A stretch of DNA of 64,000 nt from NCBI RefSeq assembly GCF_900101685.1, contig NZ_FMZZ01000002.1:124001-188000 (forward strand), read 5' to 3'. This document shows positions 23,112 through 33,182 of this stretch, one piece after another. The notes beneath the pieces were generated by a model. That model saw only the letters and a list, made by a program, of their open reading frames with translations. It made no database searches and was not told the origin of the DNA. The stretch comes from Actinokineospora iranica. GTDB lineage: Bacteria > Actinomycetota > Actinomycetes > Mycobacteriales > Pseudonocardiaceae. The position numbers and the translations under genes were made by a program. Position 1 is the stretch's first letter. Each line of letters begins with the position of its first letter.

Positions 23112-26100
23112 ATGCGCCCGCGCGCGCGAAACACGACAACAAGGATCACCGCGGCGACAATCACACTGGGCTTGGTCTGCGCCGCGGCGGCGCCCGCCAC
23201 CGCGGACAGCGCGGCCGACCGTCCGCGGACCGCATCGGCCCGCACGGTCACGCTCATCACCGGCGACCGCGTCCTGGTCCCCGCGAACGGCGCCGGACCC
23301 GCGGTCCAGCCCGCCGATGGCCGCGTGGACGTCGTCTTCCACACCCACACCGTCGCGGGCCACCTGCACGTCATCCCGGCCGACGCGCTGCCGCTGGTCT
23401 CGTCCGGCACGCTCGACCGCCGCCTGTTCGACGTCACCGGCCTGCTCGAAGCGGGCTACGACGACCGCCGCGCCGACCTGCCGCTCATCCAGTCCGGCCC
23501 GGCCCCCGCGGGCCTGTTCTCCGCGACCGGCGTGCGGGCGGTGCGCGACCTCCCGTCGGTCGGCGCCCGCGCCCTGTCGGCGGACAAGGCGGCTCTGGCG
23601 GGCTCGTGGCGCTCGCTGGTGGGCGAGGGCACGCTCTGGCTCGACGGCAAGCGGCAGGCCACCCTCGACCGCAGCACCGCGCAGATCGGCGCGCCCGAGG
23701 CGTGGCGCGCAGGCCTCGACGGCAGCGGCGTCACGGTCGCGGTCCTGGACACCGGGGTCGACCAGACCCACCCGGACCTGGCGAGCCGCGAGGTCGGGGA
23801 ACGCAACTTCACCGACTCTGCCGACACCGTGGACCGCGTTGGCCACGGCACGCACGTCGCCTCGACCATCGCGGGGACCGGCGGGAAGTACAAGGGCGTC
23901 GCGCACGGCGCGAAGCTGCTCGACGGCAAGGTCCTCGACGACTTCGGGTCCGGCCAGGAGTCGTGGATCGTCGCGGGCATGGAGTGGGCGGCCGAGCAGG
24001 GCGCCGACATCGTGAACCTGAGCCTGGGCGGCAGCGACGGCCCCGAGGAAGACCCGCTGGAGGCGGCGGTGAACCGCCTGTCCGCGGAGAAGGGGACCCT
24101 GTTCGTCATCTCGGCGGGCAACGCGGGGCCGAGGGCGCGGACGGTGTCGTCGCCGGGCAGCGCGGACGCCGCGCTCACCGTGGGCTCGGTCGAGCGCGAC
24201 GACTCGCTGTCGTTCTTCTCCAGCCGCGGCCCGCGGATCGGCGACGGCGCGGTCAAGCCGGACATCACCGGCCCCGGGTCCGGCATCGTGGCGGCCAAGG
24301 CGGCGCAGGGCCAGATCGGCGACCCGGTCGAGCCGGGGTACGTGAGCCTGTCCGGCACGTCCATGGCGGCCCCGCACGTGGCGGGCGCGGCGGCGATCCT
24401 GGCCCAGCGGCACCCCGAGTGGTCCGGCGCGCGGCTCAAGGCCGCGCTGACCGCGTCCGCGAAGCCGACCCAGGGCCTGAGCGCGTTCGAGCAGGGCTCC
24501 GGCCGGGTCGACGTGCCCGCGGCGCTGGCGCAGACCCTGACGACCGAGCCGTCCTCGGTGAGCCTGGGCACCCAGCTCTGGCCGCACGACGACGACAAGC
24601 CGGTCAGCAAGGAGTTCACCTACCGCAACAGCGGCGACCAGCCGGTGACCCTGGACCTGACGACCGAGGTGCTCGGGCCGGACGGCAAGCCCGCGCCGCA
24701 GGGCATGATCACGCTCTCCTCCACCCGGGTGGCCGTCCCCGCGGGCGGCACGGCGTCGGTCCAGGTCATCGGGGACACCCGGCTCGGCTCCCTCGACGGC
24801 ATGTACTCCGGCGCGGTCGTCGCGACCACCGGCACGGCCGCGGTCCGCACGCCGCTGGCGGTGGAGCGCGAGGTCGAGAGCTACGACCTGCGGGCCACCT
24901 TCCTCGGCCCCGACGGGAAGCCCACCGCCGAGTTCAGCACGCTGGTCGTCGGCCTGGACAGCGACTTCTTCACCTTCGCAGGCGACCCGGAGGGCGTGGT
25001 GGACCTGCGGCTGCCCAAGGGCCGCTACATCCTGAACAACCTCTTCGCCCAAGCGGCGACGCGCGCCGTGCAGCACCTGCCGTACCCGGGTTTCGAGATG
25101 ACGAAGAAGACCGATCTCGTGGTGGACGCCCGCGTCGCCAAGCCCATCAAGATCACCCCGCCCGACCCGGCCGCGGAGCCCGCGCTGAGCGCCAGCGGGT
25201 ACAGCGTCTCCACGCCAGAGCGCGGCGCGAGCTTCACCGTGGCCGTCCGCGACCCAAGCACGCTCAGCATCGGGCAGATCGGCCCTGAGCTGCCCGCGGA
25301 CATGCTCACCTGGTCGCTGAACGTGGGGCTGGAGTCGCCCACCGCGTACTACGGGCTGGCCTGGTTCCAGGACCGGGCCGTGCCGACCGGCTTCACCCGC
25401 GCGGTGCGGCAGCAGGACCTCGCGACAGTGCGCACCACGGTCGGCCAAGTCGTGCCCGGAACGACCGCCGCCCGGTTCCTCGGCGCGGTGCCCGCCGCGG
25501 GCGACAGCGGTGGCTTCTCCATCGGCAGGAACGTGCGGGCGGGCGTGCTGACCGAGCACCTGCTGGCCGACAACACGCGGTGGAACAGCAGCCTGATGCT
25601 CTTCGGCGACACCCCGCAGGACTCGGGGCTGGGCGGCCAGTTCATCGCCGAGCCGCTGGTCGCCCAGGCGGGCAAGACGTACCGGCAGCGGGTCAACGTC
25701 GGCGTCTTCGGCCCCGCGCTCCCGCGCGCCGAGTTCCCGTGGCTGCGCCGGTTCGACGTGCCCCCGACCGGGGGCAACCCGCACGCGGACATCCTCAGCG
25801 CCGACATCGGCCTGTTCGGCGACGGCGGCGGCAACGCGGGCTTCACGGCCACCACGGCGGCCAAGACGACCCTGTACCGCGACGGCGTCAAGATCGGTGA
25901 GACGGCCTTCCCGGCAGGCGGCTCGTTCGAGATCCCCAAGTCGGCGGGCCGGTACACGCTCGCCGCCGAGGGCTCCCGGGACGCCCGGTTCGGGGTCAGC
26001 ACGCACGTCGCGGCGAAGTGGACGTTCGACTCGAAGCCCGGCAGGCAGGCGGCGCCGATCTCGGTCGTCCGCTTCCACGCCGAGCTGGACGCCGAGAACG

Positions 26101-26363
26101 CCGCCCCCACCGGCCGCTACCTGCTGCCGGTGACCCTCCAGCTGGAGAACGGGGCGAAGGGCCAGCCGCGCAGGCTGTCGGTGGACGTCTCCTACGACGA
26201 GGGCAAGACCTGGCACAGGGCGACGGTGATCGCGAAGTCACTGGTGGTTCTGGACCACCCGGCAGGCGCGTCGTCGGTGTCGCTGCGGGCCGCCGCCGAG
26301 GACTCGCGCGGCTCCACGGTGGAGCAGACCATCGTCCGCGCCTACCAGCTCGGCAAGCGCTGA
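23112..26363 (+). CDS. Secreted S8 family subtilisin-like serine peptidase
   Basis: A 1083-residue exported protease. The Arg-rich N-terminus plus hydrophobic ITAATITLGLVCAAAAPATA is a signal peptide; residues about 40-190 look like a propeptide (TVTLITGDRVLV). The catalytic triad is Asp213 in VAVLDTGVDQTHPDL, His245 in GHGTHVAS and Ser417 in LSGTSMAAPHVAGAAA, with the oxyanion Asn in VISAGNAGP. The long C-terminal part (residues 480-1083) is beta-rich and probably accessory. This layout is common in large actinomycete exoproteases of the peptidase S8/Streptomyces type. It is monocistronic, ending in a strong terminator at 26365-26425. Confidence 0.95.
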   Translation: MRPRARNTTTRITAATITLGLVCAAAAPATADSAADRPRTASARTVTLITGDRVLVPANGAGPAVQPADGRVDVVFHTHTVAGHLHVIPADALPLVSSGTLDRRLFDVTGLLEAGYDDRRADLPLIQSGPAPAGLFSATGVRAVRDLPSVGARALSADKAALAGSWRSLVGEGTLWLDGKRQATLDRSTAQIGAPEAWRAGLDGSGVTVAVLDTGVDQTHPDLASREVGERNFTDSADTVDRVGHGTHVASTIAGTGGKYKGVAHGAKLLDGKVLDDFGSGQESWIVAGMEWAAEQGADIVNLSLGGSDGPEEDPLEAAVNRLSAEKGTLFVISAGNAGPRARTVSSPGSADAALTVGSVERDDSLSFFSSRGPRIGDGAVKPDITGPGSGIVAAKAAQGQIGDPVEPGYVSLSGTSMAAPHVAGAAAILAQRHPEWSGARLKAALTASAKPTQGLSAFEQGSGRVDVPAALAQTLTTEPSSVSLGTQLWPHDDDKPVSKEFTYRNSGDQPVTLDLTTEVLGPDGKPAPQGMITLSSTRVAVPAGGTASVQVIGDTRLGSLDGMYSGAVVATTGTAAVRTPLAVEREVESYDLRATFLGPDGKPTAEFSTLVVGLDSDFFTFAGDPEGVVDLRLPKGRYILNNLFAQAATRAVQHLPYPGFEMTKKTDLVVDARVAKPIKITPPDPAAEPALSASGYSVSTPERGASFTVAVRDPSTLSIGQIGPELPADMLTWSLNVGLESPTAYYGLAWFQDRAVPTGFTRAVRQQDLATVRTTVGQVVPGTTAARFLGAVPAAGDSGGFSIGRNVRAGVLTEHLLADNTRWNSSLMLFGDTPQDSGLGGQFIAEPLVAQAGKTYRQRVNVGVFGPALPRAEFPWLRRFDVPPTGGNPHADILSADIGLFGDGGGNAGFTATTAAKTTLYRDGVKIGETAFPAGGSFEIPKSAGRYTLAAEGSRDARFGVSTHVAAKWTFDSKPGRQAAPISVVRFHAELDAENAAPTGRYLLPVTLQLENGAKGQPRRLSVDVSYDEGKTWHRATVIAKSLVVLDHPAGASSVSLRAAAEDSRGSTVEQTIVRAYQLGKR

Positions 26364-26364
26364 C

Positions 26365-26425
26365 TGAGACACCGAAGGCCGCCTTCGGCACGGACACCGT
26401 GCCGAAGGCGGCTTTCGCGTCTCAC
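26365..26425. terminator. Bidirectional terminator between the peptidase and CoA-transferase genes
   Basis: A stem with 19-base arms (one mismatch) starting AAGGCCGCCTTCGGCACGG and closing with CCGTGCCGAAGGCGGC, loop ACA, with flanking GAGAC/GTCTC extending it. It lies directly after the peptidase stop and against the stop of the minus-strand CoA transferase, so it serves both transcripts. Confidence 0.88.
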
Positions 26426-27705
26426 CACCAGGCGGGCGGATCGCCGCCAGGGGTTCGCGGGCCGTGGTCCCAGCGCGGCGGCGACCCGGGAAGCGTTCCA
26501 GGGAACCGAACATGCCGAACGGTTCCGAATGGACTGTCCATTTGGGACAAATAGGCGTCTACCGGCTTCCCGTGCTCAGCCGACTCGACGCGGCCGAGCC
26601 GGTCGAGCCAGTGCGCGGTGCGGGCCAGCGAGACCCGCACGTGCCAGGTCCCGCCCGCGGCGGCGCGGCGGCGCAGCGCGGTCAGCACGCCGTAGGCGGC
26701 CAGCCAGCCGGTGCCGTGGTCCAACGCCTGCGCGGGCAGCGGAACCGGCTGGTCCACACCGTCGCGGTGCGCGATCCCGGTCGCGAGCTGGACCAGGCTG
26801 TCGAAGCCGCGCCGGGTGCGCCACGGTCCACTGTGGCCGTACGCGGACAGGCTCACCAGGATCTTCCCCGGCGGCAGATCATTCGACCCGAAGCCCTTGC
26901 CCGGCAACGAGTCCGGCCGGAAAGACTGGACCATGACGTCGGCGTCGGCCAGCAGCCCGCTCAGCGCCGACCGGCCTTCCGGCGAGCGAAGGTCGAGGTG
27001 GCAGGTCCGCTTGCCGAACCCGGTGTCGATCACCGCGGCGGGCACGGCGGGCAGGTGCGCCGCGCCGACGTGCAGCACGTCCGCGCCGTGCGCGGCCAGG
27101 GTCCGGCCGCACACCGGGCCCGCGATCACATGGGTCAGCTCCAGCACTCGGACCCCGGCCAGCGGCCGGTCGGCGCGCGGCAGGGGCCGCGCGGGCCCGT
27201 CGCCGATCCGCTCGACCGACACCAGCGGCTCCGCCGCGACGGCCGCGCCCTGCGGGTGCGCCCGCCAGTCCCCCGGCGAGCGCAGCGCCGCCGCCGCGCC
27301 ACCGGCGGCGAGCACGGCGGCCACGACCACCGCGGCGGGCAGCGTGGCCACCTCGCCCGCCACGTCATCGCCCAGCGCGGTCCGCACGGCCGCCTCGTGG
27401 TGCGGGTAGTTGCAGTGCAGCCGCACCCAGCCGTCGGCGGCCCGGTAGTCGCCCGACAGCGGGGCCCACATCTCGCCGGGGAACGCGCCGTCCACGCGCA
27501 GGTGCCGCTCGCTGCGGAACGCTTCCGCGGCGTGCCGGACGTCGACCGAGACCGGGCCCGGGTCCGTGCCGCGCTCGCGCAGCAGCTCCCCCGCCGCGGC
27601 GGTGACCCGCCCGACGCACCAGGCCGCGGCGTGCGCCACCCGGTACGGCCCGGCCATGACCCGCTCGTCGCCGACCAGCTCGACCCCGGCCGAGCCCGCC
27701 GTCAC
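26422..27705 (-). CDS. CaiB/BaiF-type CoA-transferase family protein, permuted
   Basis: A 427-residue class III CoA-transferase homologue. The block that normally opens the family, [20 protein letters not shown] with [10 protein letters not shown], begins only near residue 190, followed by [12 protein letters not shown] and [19 protein letters not shown], where the Asp fits the catalytic aspartate. The first 180 residues ([18 protein letters not shown], then [18 protein letters not shown]) resemble the usual C-terminal half, so the protein appears circularly permuted. It starts at GTG 27705, overlapping the hemQ stop (GTGA), so it is translated with the haem genes. Acceptor and donor are unknown. 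Confidence 0.78.
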   Translation of the reverse strand: MTAGSAGVELVGDERVMAGPYRVAHAAAWCVGRVTAAAGELLRERGTDPGPVSVDVRHAAEAFRSERHLRVDGAFPGEMWAPLSGDYRAADGWVRLHCNYPHHEAAVRTALGDDVAGEVATLPAAVVVAAVLAAGGAAAALRSPGDWRAHPQGAAVAAEPLVSVERIGDGPARPLPRADRPLAGVRVLELTHVIAGPVCGRTLAAHGADVLHVGAAHLPAVPAAVIDTGFGKRTCHLDLRSPEGRSALSGLLADADVMVQSFRPDSLPGKGFGSNDLPPGKILVSLSAYGHSGPWRTRRGFDSLVQLATGIAHRDGVDQPVPLPAQALDHGTGWLAAYGVLTALRRRAAAGGTWHVRVSLARTAHWLDRLGRVESAEHGKPVDAYLSQMDSPFGTVRHVRFPGTLPGSPPRWDHGPRTPGGDPPAWW

Positions 27706-28394
27706 GGCAGGTTGGCGACCAACTCGGCCGCGGGCACCCGGGTGCCGGTGTAGAACGGGATCTCCTCGCGCACGTGCCTGCGCGCCTCGGTGCCGCGCAG
27801 GTGGCGCATCAGGTCGACGATGCGGTGCAGCTCGTCGGCCTCGAAGGCCAGCAGCCACTCGTAGTCGCCCAGGGCGAACGACGCGACGGTGTTGGCGCGC
27901 ACGTCCGGGTAGTCGCGGGCCTCCTTGCCGTGGTCGGCGAGCATCTTGCGGCGCTCGTCCTCGGGCAGCAGGTACCACTCGTAGGACCGCACGAACGGGT
28001 ACACGCAGACGTACTTGCGCGCCTCTTCGCCCGCGAGGAACGCCGGGATGTGGCTGCGGTTGAACTCCGCGGGCCGGTGCAGCGCGACCTGGCTCCACAC
28101 CGGCGTCGACGCCCGGCCCAGCGCGGTGCGGCGGAAACCGGTGTAGGCGGCCTGCACCTGCTCGATCTCCTCGGCGTGCCACCAGATCATGTAGTCGGCG
28201 TCTGCGCGCAGCCCGGCGAGGTCGTACACCCCGCGCACCACGACCCCCTTGCCTTCCAGGGCGTCGAGGTACTCGGCGGTCTCGGTCGCGGCCGGGCCGC
28301 GGTCCTCGGGCAGCGCGCCCGGCGTGATCCGGAAGACCGACCACATCGTGTAGCGGATGGTGTCGTTGAGCTCGGCGTAGTTCAGGCGGGCCAT
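27702..28394 (-). CDS. hemQ: Coproheme decarboxylase HemQ (chlorite dismutase family)
   Basis: A 230-residue haem-binding protein that converts coproheme to haem b in the last step of the coproporphyrin-dependent pathway of Gram-positive bacteria. The start [21 protein letters not shown] is typical. [12 protein letters not shown] carries the reactive tyrosine, and [15 protein letters not shown] carries the proximal haem histidine. [17 protein letters not shown] and the [10 protein letters not shown] ending complete the fold. It lies third in the operon hemE-hemG-hemQ, 22 bases after hemG, and overlaps the CoA-transferase gene by four bases. The context supports haem synthesis over chlorite dismutation. 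Confidence 0.94.
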   Translation of the reverse strand: MARLNYAELNDTIRYTMWSVFRITPGALPEDRGPAATETAEYLDALEGKGVVVRGVYDLAGLRADADYMIWWHAEEIEQVQAAYTGFRRTALGRASTPVWSQVALHRPAEFNRSHIPAFLAGEEARKYVCVYPFVRSYEWYLLPEDERRKMLADHGKEARDYPDVRANTVASFALGDYEWLLAFEADELHRIVDLMRHLRGTEARRHVREEIPFYTGTRVPAAELVANLP

Positions 28395-28416
28395 GACGTC
28401 ATCGTCCCATTCATTC

Positions 28417-29817
28417 TCACTGGCTTACAGAAGACAACAGGTGGGCGGCGATCCGGCGGGCGGCCGCGTCGCCGGTGCCGACACAGGCGGGAATGCCGAC
28501 CCCGCGCAGGGTCGCGCCCGCGACGGCGAGGCCGGGCTCGTCCGCGACCGCGCGCTCGATCTCGGCGACCAGGCCGGTGTGGCCGACCGCGTACTGCGGC
28601 AGGCCGCCGCCCCAGCGGGTGACCACCGCGTCGATGGGCGGCGCGGTGACCCCGGTCAGCTCCACCAGGTCGGCGCGGACCAGCCGCACGAGCTCGTCGT
28701 CGTCGGCGCGCAGGGCGCCGGGCTCGCCGTGCCTGCCAACCGAGCCGCGCACCACCACAGCGTCCTGTCCGAGATGGGCCCACTTGCTCGCGGAGAACGT
28801 GAACGCCTTGACCGCGAACGGCGAGCCGTCCAGCCTGCGCTCCCGCGTGCCGAGCAGCACGCCCGAGGTGCCGGGCAGGTCCGCGCCAGCGGGCAGCGCC
28901 AGCGCCACCACGGCCATCGACGCGACCTCGACCCGGCCGTACGCGGCGGCCGCGGCCGGGACCACCCCGTCGAGCAGCTTGCGCGCGGCGGGTGCTGGGA
29001 CGGCCAGCACCACCGCGTCCGCGGTCAGGGCCTCCCCCGTGCCCAGGGTGAGCCGCCAGCCGCTGCCCGCGCGTTCCAAGCCGCGCACAAGCGTGTTGAG
29101 CCGGATGTCGGCGGCGCGGGCGAGCCGATCGACCAGGGTTCCCAGCCCGGCCGCCAGCGTCCCGAACACGGGCTGGCCGGTGGGGGCCGGCACGACGGCG
29201 GCGGCGGCTTCGGTGAGGCTCTTGGCGCCCGCGTCGAGCGCCGCGGCGATGCCGGGCATGGTGGCGCGCAGGCCGAGGCCGTCGACGCCGCCCGCGTAGA
29301 CGCCGCCGAGCAGCGGGTCGACCAGCCGGTCGGTCAGCTCGTCGCCGAACCGTTCGCGCAGCAGCGGGCCGAGAGCGGCGTCACCCGCCAGGTGGACCGG
29401 CGGCAGGGCGGACTCCTCGGCGACGCGGCGCGCGCCGTCGGCGGAGAGCAGGTCGGCGACCGCGGCCGGGTCGGCGGGCACGCCCATCACCGTGCGGCCG
29501 GGGATGTGCCGGGTCACCCCGCCCGCACGGACCGTGGACCGCGCCCCGGTGGGGTGGACCACGTCCCCGGCCATGCCCAGCTCATCGAGCAGCGCGGTCA
29601 CCTCTGGCCTGCGGACCAGGTACGCCTCGGCGCCCACGTCGTAGCGCAGGCCCGCGAGGTCGACGGTGCGGATCTTGCCGCCGACCCGGTCGGTCTGCTC
29701 CAGGACGGTGATCCCCGCGTCGATCCCGGTGTCCCGGCCGAGCAGGACCCGCAGCCGGTGCGCCGCGACGAGGCCGGAGATCCCGCCGCCGACGACCGCA
29801 ACGCGCACCGGGCTCAC
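28417..29817 (-). CDS. hemG: Protoporphyrinogen/coproporphyrinogen oxidase
   Basis: A 466-residue FAD enzyme that oxidises the porphyrinogen ring during haem synthesis; with HemQ present, coproporphyrinogen III is the probable substrate. The dinucleotide-binding motif [18 protein letters not shown] opens the protein, followed by [15 protein letters not shown]. The FAD-contacting [21 protein letters not shown] closes it. Conserved [14 protein letters not shown] and [11 protein letters not shown] fall between. It starts at GTG 29817, overlapping the hemE stop (GTGA), so translation is coupled to hemE. The enzyme is usually soluble or peripheral in actinobacteria. Confidence 0.93.
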   Translation of the reverse strand: MSPVRVAVVGGGISGLVAAHRLRVLLGRDTGIDAGITVLEQTDRVGGKIRTVDLAGLRYDVGAEAYLVRRPEVTALLDELGMAGDVVHPTGARSTVRAGGVTRHIPGRTVMGVPADPAAVADLLSADGARRVAEESALPPVHLAGDAALGPLLRERFGDELTDRLVDPLLGGVYAGGVDGLGLRATMPGIAAALDAGAKSLTEAAAAVVPAPTGQPVFGTLAAGLGTLVDRLARAADIRLNTLVRGLERAGSGWRLTLGTGEALTADAVVLAVPAPAARKLLDGVVPAAAAAYGRVEVASMAVVALALPAGADLPGTSGVLLGTRERRLDGSPFAVKAFTFSASKWAHLGQDAVVVRGSVGRHGEPGALRADDDELVRLVRADLVELTGVTAPPIDAVVTRWGGGLPQYAVGHTGLVAEIERAVADEPGLAVAGATLRGVGIPACVGTGDAAARRIAAHLLSSVSQ

Positions 29818-30881
29818 CGGCCCGGCGTCAGGCCGTGCACGAACTCGACGGTCCGGGTGATCACGTCGGGGTCGGTGTCGGGGAGCACCCCGTGGCCCAG
29901 GTTGAAGATGTGCCCGCGCGCCCCGCGGCCCTCCTCGACGATCCGGGCGGCCTCGCGGCGCACCACGTCGTCACCGGCGAACAGCACGGCCGGGTCGAGG
30001 TTGCCCTGCACGACCGCGTCCGGGCCGAGGCGGCGGACGGCCTCGTCCAGCGGGGTGCGCCAGTCGACGCCGACCACGTCCGCGCCCGCCTCGCGCATCG
30101 CGCCGAGCAGCGCCGCGGTGCCAACGCCGAAGTGGATGCGCGGCACACCGGCGTCGGCGAGGCCGCCGAGCACCTTGGCCGAGTGCGGCAGGACGAACTC
30201 GCGGTAGTCCTTGAGCGACAGCGCGCCCGCCCACGAGTCGAACAGCTGCACCGCGTCGACCCCGGCGGCGATCTGCGCGCGCAGGAACGTCAGGGCGGTG
30301 TCGGCGAGCCGGTCGAGCAGCGCGTGCCAGGTCTCCGGGTCGGCGTACATCAGCGCCTTGGTGCGCTCGTGGTTGCGGCTCGGGCCGCCTTCGACCAGGT
30401 AGGACGCCAGGGTGAACGGCGCGCCCGCGAACCCGATCAGCGGCGTCTCGCCGAGCGCTGCGGTGAGCAGCCGCACGGCCTCGGCGACCGGCTCGACCTG
30501 CTCGGCGTCCAGCACCGGCAGCGCGGCCACGTCAGCGGCCGAGCGGACCGGGCGCGCGACGACCGGGCCGGTGCCCGCGACGATGTCCAGGTCGACCCCG
30601 GCGGCGACCAGCGGCACCACGATGTCGCTGAACAGGATCGCGGCGTCCACGTCGTGCCTGCGCACCGGCTGCAGGGTGATCTCGCGGACCATCTCCGGGT
30701 CGAAGCAGGCCGCCAGCATTCCGGTGCCCGCCCGCAGCGCGCGGTACTCGGGCAGCGAGCGACCCGCCTGCCGCATGAACCACACGGGCACCCGGGACGG
30801 GGTGTCGCCGCGCGCGGCGGCGAGGAAGGGGGCGCTCGGCAGGCTCCGACGGGGGGCGGCCGAGGTGATGAGGTCAGTCAT
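29814..30881 (-). CDS. hemE: Uroporphyrinogen decarboxylase
   Basis: A 355-residue cytoplasmic TIM-barrel enzyme that removes four acetate carboxyls from uroporphyrinogen III to give coproporphyrinogen III. Signatures seen are [16 protein letters not shown] (the conserved N-terminal R-Q-A-G-R), [38 protein letters not shown] and [18 protein letters not shown] 30881 is chosen because it gives the family's usual start, [20 protein letters not shown]; the frame remains open upstream. It is the first gene of the hem operon, divergent from the DUF3000 gene. Confidence 0.96.
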   Translation of the reverse strand: MTDLITSAAPRRSLPSAPFLAAARGDTPSRVPVWFMRQAGRSLPEYRALRAGTGMLAACFDPEMVREITLQPVRRHDVDAAILFSDIVVPLVAAGVDLDIVAGTGPVVARPVRSAADVAALPVLDAEQVEPVAEAVRLLTAALGETPLIGFAGAPFTLASYLVEGGPSRNHERTKALMYADPETWHALLDRLADTALTFLRAQIAAGVDAVQLFDSWAGALSLKDYREFVLPHSAKVLGGLADAGVPRIHFGVGTAALLGAMREAGADVVGVDWRTPLDEAVRRLGPDAVVQGNLDPAVLFAGDDVVRREAARIVEEGRGARGHIFNLGHGVLPDTDPDVITRTVEFVHGLTPGR

Positions 30882-31031
30882 GGCCCCGCCATCGTCCCAC
30901 GGGTCGGGAGGCGCGCGTGCGACGATGGTCTTACTCGGACGTGGGTCACACGCGACAGGTCGACGCTGGGTCGCGTATTCCACCGTGACAGCCATCGGCG
31001 CGCCGTACCGGCTCACTGACTCGGGTGGTCC

Positions 31032-31037
31032 TACAGT
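31032..31037 (+). promoter_or_regulatory. -10 element for leaderless expression of DUF3000
   Basis: TACAGT lies eight bases before GTG 31046, the spacing expected when transcription begins at or just before the start codon, and no ribosome-binding site is present. Leaderless transcripts are common in actinobacteria. Confidence 0.45.
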
Positions 31038-31045
31038 TACGAGTT

Positions 31046-31600
31046 GTGACCGGAACAGCGCCTGAACTCTTCACCCAGGCCGTCGAGGCGCTGAAGTCGC
31101 TGCGACCTCGACCGGAGCTGCAGCTCGCGGAGGTCCGCCCGCCGCAGCGGCTGGCCCCGTGGGCGTTCGCCCTCACCGCGGAAGCCACCGGTCCGGCCGA
31201 GGTCCTGGCCACCGGAAGACTGATCCTGCTGCACGACCCGGAAGGCCAGGAAGCCTGGGACGGCGTCCTGCGCGTCGTGGCCTACGTGCGCGCGGAACTG
31301 GACGCGGAACTCGCCGACGACCCCCTGCTGCCCAGCGTCGGCTGGTCCTGGCTCACCGACGCCCTGGAGGCGTCCGGCGCGGCCTACACCGCCCTGGGCG
31401 GCACGGTCACCGACACGTCCTCGGCCCGCTTCGGCGACATCGCGGGCCCAGCCCGCACCGACGACCTGGAACTGCGCGCGTCCTGGACCCCGCGCGGCCC
31501 CCTGGCCCCGCACGGCGAGGCGTTCTGCGACCTGATGGCCAGCGTCGTCGGCCTCCCCCCGGTCGGCGTGGCGATCTTCGGCCAGCGCAAGAGCGATTAG
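31046..31600 (+). CDS. DUF3000 domain-containing protein
   Basis: A 184-residue protein of a family conserved across actinobacteria beside hemE and RNase D, with no established function. Family segments are [61 protein letters not shown] and the C-terminal [20 protein letters not shown]. It has no membrane segments or catalytic motifs. It starts at GTG 31046, probably leaderless. In many relatives a response-regulator gene and RNase D follow directly; here about five kilobases of other genes intervene. Confidence 0.88.
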   Translation: MTGTAPELFTQAVEALKSLRPRPELQLAEVRPPQRLAPWAFALTAEATGPAEVLATGRLILLHDPEGQEAWDGVLRVVAYVRAELDAELADDPLLPSVGWSWLTDALEASGAAYTALGGTVTDTSSARFGDIAGPARTDDLELRASWTPRGPLAPHGEAFCDLMASVVGLPPVGVAIFGQRKSD

Positions 31601-31611
31601 GCTCCGCTCCC

Positions 31612-31983
31612 ATGCGTATCGCGTGCCTGGTAATGGCCGGGCTGAGCTTCGTCGCCACGGTGGTCCTGCTGCTCGTCCCCATCGAGACCGTCAAGAACGC
31701 GGCCAAGGGCGGCTCCGGCATGGCCGGTTTCGTCGCGGTCCTCGTCGCGGCGCTGAGCTGCGCGTTGCTGACGATCGCCTGGATGATCGGGGCCGTCGCC
31801 TTCCGACCGACCGGCCCACGCAGGCAGACCACGCCGTCCGGTCCCACCGGATACCCGCCCGCGCCCCAGCCCGGCCCCTCGGCCTACCCGGCCCAGCCGG
31901 GCTCCGCGCCCTACGCGGCCCACCCGCACACCGGCCCGCAGCCGCTCGCGGGCCAGCCGCAGCAGTGGCCCCCGCAGTCCTGA
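31612..31983 (+). CDS. Small membrane protein with Pro-rich tail
   Basis: A 123-residue protein with two transmembrane helices (IACLVMAGLSFVATVVLLLV at 3-22 and MAGFVAVLVAALSCALLTIAW at about 37-57) and a low-complexity cytoplasmic or external tail rich in Pro, Tyr, Gln and Gly (about residues 75-123). The small two-helix core with a P-Q-x-Y tail is frequent in actinobacteria, but no function is known. ATG 31612 follows the DUF3000 stop by eleven bases, so the genes are probably co-transcribed. Confidence 0.65.
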   Translation: MRIACLVMAGLSFVATVVLLLVPIETVKNAAKGGSGMAGFVAVLVAALSCALLTIAWMIGAVAFRPTGPRRQTTPSGPTGYPPAPQPGPSAYPAQPGSAPYAAHPHTGPQPLAGQPQQWPPQS

Positions 31984-32023
31984 TCAGCGGATTTCTGTCG
32001 GTGGCCGGGTTTAGTTTCCCGGC

Positions 32024-32959
32024 ATGAACACCTACCTGTACGTCCTCGACACGCTCGCCGACTGGGAACCGGGCTTCGTCACCGCCGAGCTGAACTCCGG
32101 CCGCTACTTCGCCGAGCCCGGCGCCACCCGCCCAGTGCTGACGGTCGGCGCGACACGCGCCCCGGTCCGCACGATGGGCGGCCTGACACTCGTCCCCGAC
32201 CTGACCGTGGACGAAGTGGACCCGGCAACCGCCGCCATCCTGATCCTGCCCGGCGCGACCACATGGTCCGCCCCCGAACACCGCCCCGTGCTCGACCTGG
32301 CGGCCCGCTTCCTCACCGAGGGCGTCCCCGTGGCCGCCATCTGCGGCGCGACCATCGCCCTGGCCGAATCGGGCCTGCTCGACACCCGCAAACACACCAG
32401 CAACGACCCACACGCCCTGGCCGCATTAGCCCCGTCCTACCAAGGCACAGAGCACTACGTCCCGGCCCCAGTGGCCACCGACGGCGACTTGATCACCGCC
32501 AGCGGCCTGGCCCCCCTGGAGTTCGCCCACGCCATCCTGCGCAAACTCGACGTCCTGACCCCCGACGCCCTCACCGCTTGGCACAACCTGAACACCACCC
32601 GCACAGCAGAGCACTACTTCGCCCTGATGGCCGCCATCCCCAACCCGCCTAACCAACACACCACCCCGACCAGTACCCAACAGAAGCCCGACAGCACACC
32701 AACCCCCGAGCGCCCGCCCGTGCTCAACGGGACGGAGGAGCGCGCCCACCCCTGCCAGACCGAACCGAGGCTCGCCCATCGCGCGATGCGGTGGCGCAAG
32801 AAGCAGGAGCAGCAAACCCCCCACCCAAAGCCGCACCCCGCCCTGCCAGGTGCTCGATGGGGTGGAGCAGCGAACCCGACCCTCTGCCAGGCCAGCAAGC
32901 GCCCGCCAAGTGCTCGATGGGGTGGAGTGGTTTCTTTGGGGGTGAAGGAAGATCCCTAA
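32024..32959 (+). CDS. DJ-1/PfpI family protein with an atypical C-terminal extension
   Basis: Residues 1-205 form a glutamine-amidotransferase-like domain: AAILILPGATTWSAPEH with its conserved loop, and VAAICGATIALAESGLL where Cys108 sits at the nucleophile elbow. Function in this family ranges from deglycase or protease-like to regulatory; nothing here decides. Residues 206-311 are a low-complexity, Pro/Thr/Arg-rich tail unlike the family (usual length about 200). They are encoded by the interspersed repeat region (32851 onward) and end in the left arm of a large inverted repeat. The natural stop was probably lost by insertion or expansion of this repeat. Confidence 0.75.
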   Translation: MNTYLYVLDTLADWEPGFVTAELNSGRYFAEPGATRPVLTVGATRAPVRTMGGLTLVPDLTVDEVDPATAAILILPGATTWSAPEHRPVLDLAARFLTEGVPVAAICGATIALAESGLLDTRKHTSNDPHALAALAPSYQGTEHYVPAPVATDGDLITASGLAPLEFAHAILRKLDVLTPDALTAWHNLNTTRTAEHYFALMAAIPNPPNQHTTPTSTQQKPDSTPTPERPPVLNGTEERAHPCQTEPRLAHRAMRWRKKQEQQTPHPKPHPALPGARWGGAANPTLCQASKRPPSARWGGVVSLGVKEDP

Positions 32960-33060
32960 ACTTGCCGTGGTCGTGGGGCCGAAGGCTCCCCACCCGTCTT
33001 TCCCCGCGACGGGATCTTCCTTCGTAGGGGCCCCGAAGAAACCACTCCACCCCATCGAGC
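32851..33060. repeat. Interspersed repeat element with a large inverted repeat
   Basis: TGCTCGATGGGGTGGAG occurs at 32851 and 32911, and in inverted form (one base shorter) at 33045-33060. The arms 32912-32956 and 33011-33060 pair over most of their length: outer blocks contain GATGGGGTGGAGTGGTTTCT and inner blocks contain GAAGGAAGATCCC. A 54-base spacer carries its own small hairpin. The same 17-mer lies at 3954 on the opposite strand, 29 kb away. It resembles a miniature mobile or REP-type element; no transposase is adjacent. Confidence 0.78.
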
Positions 33061-33182
33061 CAACCCAACCCAGCCCCCACGAACCCCATCAAGCCCAACG
33101 CCTCACCGCACGTCAATGGCAAGCCACCGCTGGGCAGGCCACGCCACCACCCCGGCAAACCGGTGACAACCGCACACAGCCA

